NCBI RefSeq assembly: GCF_003555545.1
Contig: NZ_CP032157.1
Coordinates: forward strand, 4,654,546 to 4,718,545
Length of the DNA: 64,000 bases
Reading direction: 5' to 3'
From: Paraflavitalea soli
GTDB lineage: Bacteria > Bacteroidota > Bacteroidia > Chitinophagales > Chitinophagaceae
In this document: piece after piece, positions 61,445 through 64,000 of the stretch
How the letters are laid out: every line of letters starts with the position of its first letter
How positions within the stretch are numbered: the stretch's first letter is position 1
Notes under the pieces: generated by a model
The model's input: only the letters and a program-made list of their open reading frames with translations
Told to the model about the DNA's origin: nothing
Databases searched by the model: none
Program-made: the position numbers and the translations under genes

Positions 61445-64000
61445 TTATTTCATTTTTACCATCAGTTTATTCCCCTTGTATTTAATAACCTGGTCAGCTT
61501 TCCCATCAGGGTCAAAAGGTTTGGGGTTGTTTTTACTGATAAATATTACCCGGAAAGTCCTTTGCTGAAGCATGCCATGAAAGCTGCCTGCCCGGTTGCC
61601 GATCGTCAGTGTTTTGGTGGCTTCCTCATAACTAAAAGGAATATTGGCAAATGCTCCTTGCTCATAATTGTAATTGGTGTCTTCATCTTCATACAGCGTA
61701 AACTGTGCGTCTTTACCGGTGTATACCAACAGCGTGATAGGATCAGCTGGTTTCTCGGCCGTGTATTGTATTTCAGGGCCGGCAGGTAATATGGAACCTT
61801 CCTTAATATATAAAGGCATGCTTTGCACCGGGGCCGTTGCTATTACCGTGGCGCCGCCGGCCAGGTAATTACCGGAATTGCTTTCGTACCAACCTGTACC
61901 CGCAGGCAGGTATACATTTCTGCTGGTGGCTTTGTATTCATACACCGGGTTAACCAGCAGGGACGGGCCAAACATATATTGATCGCCGATATCCCTTACC
62001 AGCGGATCATCCGGAAAGTCCATGGCCAGTCCACGCATCATGGTGTAATGCTCGTGCCAGGTCTTTCCTGCCAGTGAATAGATATAAGGCATCAGGCGGT
62101 AACGCAGCTTATCATAATAGAGCATGCTTTGATAAGCAGGATGAGTTTCCGGCGCCACATTGAATATCTCGCGATAAGGATATTGACCATGCACGCGGAA
62201 CAAAGGACAGAATGCACCAAACTGGTACCAGCGGGTCATTAGTTCGCGCCATTCTTCCAGGTTTTCGCCCTGGGCATTTTCAAAACGTTTCTCCACCGCA
62301 AATCCGCCAATATCAACTGTCCAGTAAGGCAGGCCCGACATAGAGAAATTGAGGCCCCCGGATATTTGGTTTTTAAGATCGTGCCAGCGGGCAGAGATAT
62401 CACCACTCCAGGAGGCTGCAGCATACCGCTGCTGTCCCGCAAAAGCAGAGCGGGTAAGAATGAATACCCGTTGATCGGGATTTACCCTGCGCTGCCCTTC
62501 ATACACCGCTTTTGTATTCAGTAAAGGGAAAGCGTTGAAGTAACGGGTAGCGGCGCCCAGTGCTGTAGGATTCATCGTTTGCTTTCTTTCTTCCACCGAC
62601 ATATTGGAATGAATATCCGGTTCTGTAGCATCCAGCCACCATGCATCAATACCTTTATTATATAACTTATCATTCAGGAGATTCCAAAAAGCCGTACGTG
62701 CCTGTGGGTTGAATGCGTCATAAAAAGTAGAGGTATATCCCTTACCGATCCAGTCGCGCCGCTTTTCTGCAATATTCCGTTTGAACAGCCAGCCATTCTT
62801 ATTAAACGTCTCGTATACCGGCAGGCCTTCATAGAACTTGGGCCATACGGAGATCATAAAACGCGTATGGTATTGATTGTGCAGGGTGTTGATCATACCG
62901 GCAGGATCGGCAAAACGGCTGCTGTCAAAATCCTGGTTGCCCCAGTCATTTTCTTTCCAGTACGACCAGTCGAGCACAATATTATCCAGCGGTATTTTCC
63001 GCTTCCGGAATTCGCTTACAGTATTAAGTATCTCGTCCTGTGTCTTATAGCGTTCCCGGCTCTGCCAAAGTCCCATGGCCCATTTGGGCAGGATGGAACT
63101 ATTGCCGGTAAGTTCCCTGTAACCGGCAATTACCTCATCAAGGTTCTTGCCCCGGATAAAATAATAATCCAGCTGGCTACCCGACTCTGCATTAAAAGCA
63201 AACTGTTGTTGAAGATCACCCTGCAGCGGGCTTAACCATTTGCAGGATATATAGGAAACATCCCCATCGGGGATCCATTCAATCCGAAAGCTGTATTTCC
63301 TGCCTTTTTCCATGGGTACAGGTAAAACAGCGGTTCCCGGCATCCAGGGTTGACGCCAGCGATCGGCCAGCAGTTTGCCATCGATCCATATTTTCCCATA
63401 ACCGCCGTAGCGGAACAGGAAATGATGCACACCGGTAAAGGAAGATTCAATAGCACCCTCCCAGTTCACTACAGTACCGCCCAGTTTCACTGCTGCCGGG
63501 AAATCTTTTTGGGATAACAGGAAGTCGTAGGCCAGGGCCGATTCGGGCCTTTGTACGATCACCTGTTTGGTATCCCGCTTATTGGCATAAGTGGCCGTGA
63601 GCCATCCCCGACTGCTATCAGCAGCATATAATTTGAGCGTAGACAAGGGTTCATAGTTGCGTGTATCCCCCACCTTGGTAATGGAGTAATTGTCCCAGAG
63701 GATACCATAGTTCCTGGTAGACAGCATAAAAGGGATCGCTATTTCAGTATTGTTCTGGGCCAGTTCTACCTGGTATCCTTTCTGATTCATGAGCCCATCC
63801 TGGTGCTGTCCCAGGCCATAATATGCTTCGTCAGGAGTACTCAAAAATGACTGACTCAGTTTCCAGGAAGGCTGTCCTTCTTCAATAACCGGAGTAAAAT
63901 ATTTGCCGCCTTCCTTGGGTTCTCCCAGGATCGGCTTCCCCGCAGGATCGGTAAAATTGATCTCGCCGGTGATCAGCGATACAATGGCCCGTAAGGCGGG
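61445..64000 (-). CDS. GH31 glycosidase with PA14 insert (5' end outside window)
   Basis: The frame is open to the window end, so the N-terminus is missing (~851 residues visible). N-terminal GH31 sandwich with EAYYGLGQHQDGLMNQKG, a PA14-like insert (VHHFLFRYGGYGKIWIDGKLLADRWRQPW, in parts), then the catalytic barrel: LDNIVLDWSYW, WWLDATEPDIH (nucleophile Asp at 62630-62632), FILTRSAFAGQQRYAAASWSGDISARW (acid/base Asp) and GLPYWTVDIGGF. C-terminal DUF5110 sandwich. PA14 inserts occur in alpha-xylosidases of Bacteroidota xyloglucan loci; here with an arabinofuranosidase the target could be xyloglucan or another side chain. Specificity not proved. Confidence 0.88.
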   Translation of the reverse strand, partial: PALRAIVSLITGEINFTDPAGKPILGEPKEGGKYFTPVIEEGQPSWKLSQSFLSTPDEAYYGLGQHQDGLMNQKGYQVELAQNNTEIAIPFMLSTRNYGILWDNYSITKVGDTRNYEPLSTLKLYAADSSRGWLTATYANKRDTKQVIVQRPESALAYDFLLSQKDFPAAVKLGGTVVNWEGAIESSFTGVHHFLFRYGGYGKIWIDGKLLADRWRQPWMPGTAVLPVPMEKGRKYSFRIEWIPDGDVSYISCKWLSPLQGDLQQQFAFNAESGSQLDYYFIRGKNLDEVIAGYRELTGNSSILPKWAMGLWQSRERYKTQDEILNTVSEFRKRKIPLDNIVLDWSYWKENDWGNQDFDSSRFADPAGMINTLHNQYHTRFMISVWPKFYEGLPVYETFNKNGWLFKRNIAEKRRDWIGKGYTSTFYDAFNPQARTAFWNLLNDKLYNKGIDAWWLDATEPDIHSNMSVEERKQTMNPTALGAATRYFNAFPLLNTKAVYEGQRRVNPDQRVFILTRSAFAGQQRYAAASWSGDISARWHDLKNQISGGLNFSMSGLPYWTVDIGGFAVEKRFENAQGENLEEWRELMTRWYQFGAFCPLFRVHGQYPYREIFNVAPETHPAYQSMLYYDKLRYRLMPYIYSLAGKTWHEHYTMMRGLAMDFPDDPLVRDIGDQYMFGPSLLVNPVYEYKATSRNVYLPAGTGWYESNSGNYLAGGATVIATAPVQSMPLYIKEGSILPAGPEIQYTAEKPADPITLLVYTGKDAQFTLYEDEDTNYNYEQGAFANIPFSYEEATKTLTIGNRAGSFHGMLQQRTFRVIFISKNNPKPFDPDGKADQVIKYKGNKLMVKMK

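Overview
The window comes from a plant-polysaccharide-degrading member of the Bacteroidota, most likely the Chitinophagaceae (Chitinophaga/Niastella-like). The reasons are two SusC/SusD pairs, type IX secretion (T9SS) C-terminal domains, lipoprotein-rich polysaccharide utilisation loci (PULs), 7TM-AraC and Crp regulators of Bacteroidota type, promoter -7 elements of the TAnnTTTG kind, and spacers filled with short degenerate repeats. Genus is inferred from style only. I saw no rRNA, tRNA, CRISPR array or insertion sequence.

Layout. (1) 1-3700: the end of a T9SS-secreted protein, a small membrane exporter-like protein and a sigma-54 activator with a non-canonical sensor domain. (2) 3735-11147 (minus strand): a compact seven-gene accessory cluster. 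It encodes two paralogous proteins with Glu/Phe/Tyr/Gly-rich acidic N-termini and glycine-zipper-like middles, a HEVGH metalloprotease-like protein, a 639-residue orphan, an AONS-like PLP enzyme, a possible PD-(D/E)xK nuclease sharing a short motif with the acidic proteins, and an amidohydrolase. I know no function for this set; it is the best candidate for an undescribed system. (3) 11433-14577: ThuA-like protein, Tat-exported Gfo/Idh/MocA oxidoreductase, Crp-type regulator and Gdx/SugE-type SMR exporter. (4) 14764-29447 (minus): an eleven-gene pectin/uronate operon: GH28, GH105 and CE8, then uxaB, uxaA, uxaC, kduD, kduI, kdgK, eda and the hexuronate transporter. (5) 30004-33712: an AHSA1 protein, a C10-like cysteine peptidase, a 7TM-AraC regulator and a Sel1-repeat protein. 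(6) 33920-48603: pectin PUL 1: large GH28-like protein, GH43, collagen-like lipoprotein, CE12, PL1, DUF4957/DUF5123-type lipoprotein, SusD and SusC, with a divergent LacI regulator at 48993-50027. (7) 50092-50965: an ORF6N-domain gene with four near-identical palindromes, one inside its coding sequence. (8) 51057-53302: SDR oxidoreductase and two envelope proteins. (9) 53395-64000 (minus): PUL 2: PA14-containing GH31, SusC, SusD, TIG-domain surface binder and T9SS-exported arabinofuranosidase-like enzyme.

How it works together. PUL 1 surface enzymes deacetylate and cleave pectin, and SusCD imports the oligosaccharides. GH28, GH105 and CE8 finish them to galacturonate and unsaturated uronates. 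UxaC-UxaB-UxaA convert galacturonate to KDG, and KduI-KduD bring the unsaturated branch to the same KDG. KdgK and Eda then yield pyruvate and glyceraldehyde-3-phosphate. The SusC1 promoter (48.8 kb) and the GH28/uronate promoter (29.5 kb) share a 66-nt architecture (48/66 identical, equal spacing), which suggests joint control, plausibly by the LacI protein.
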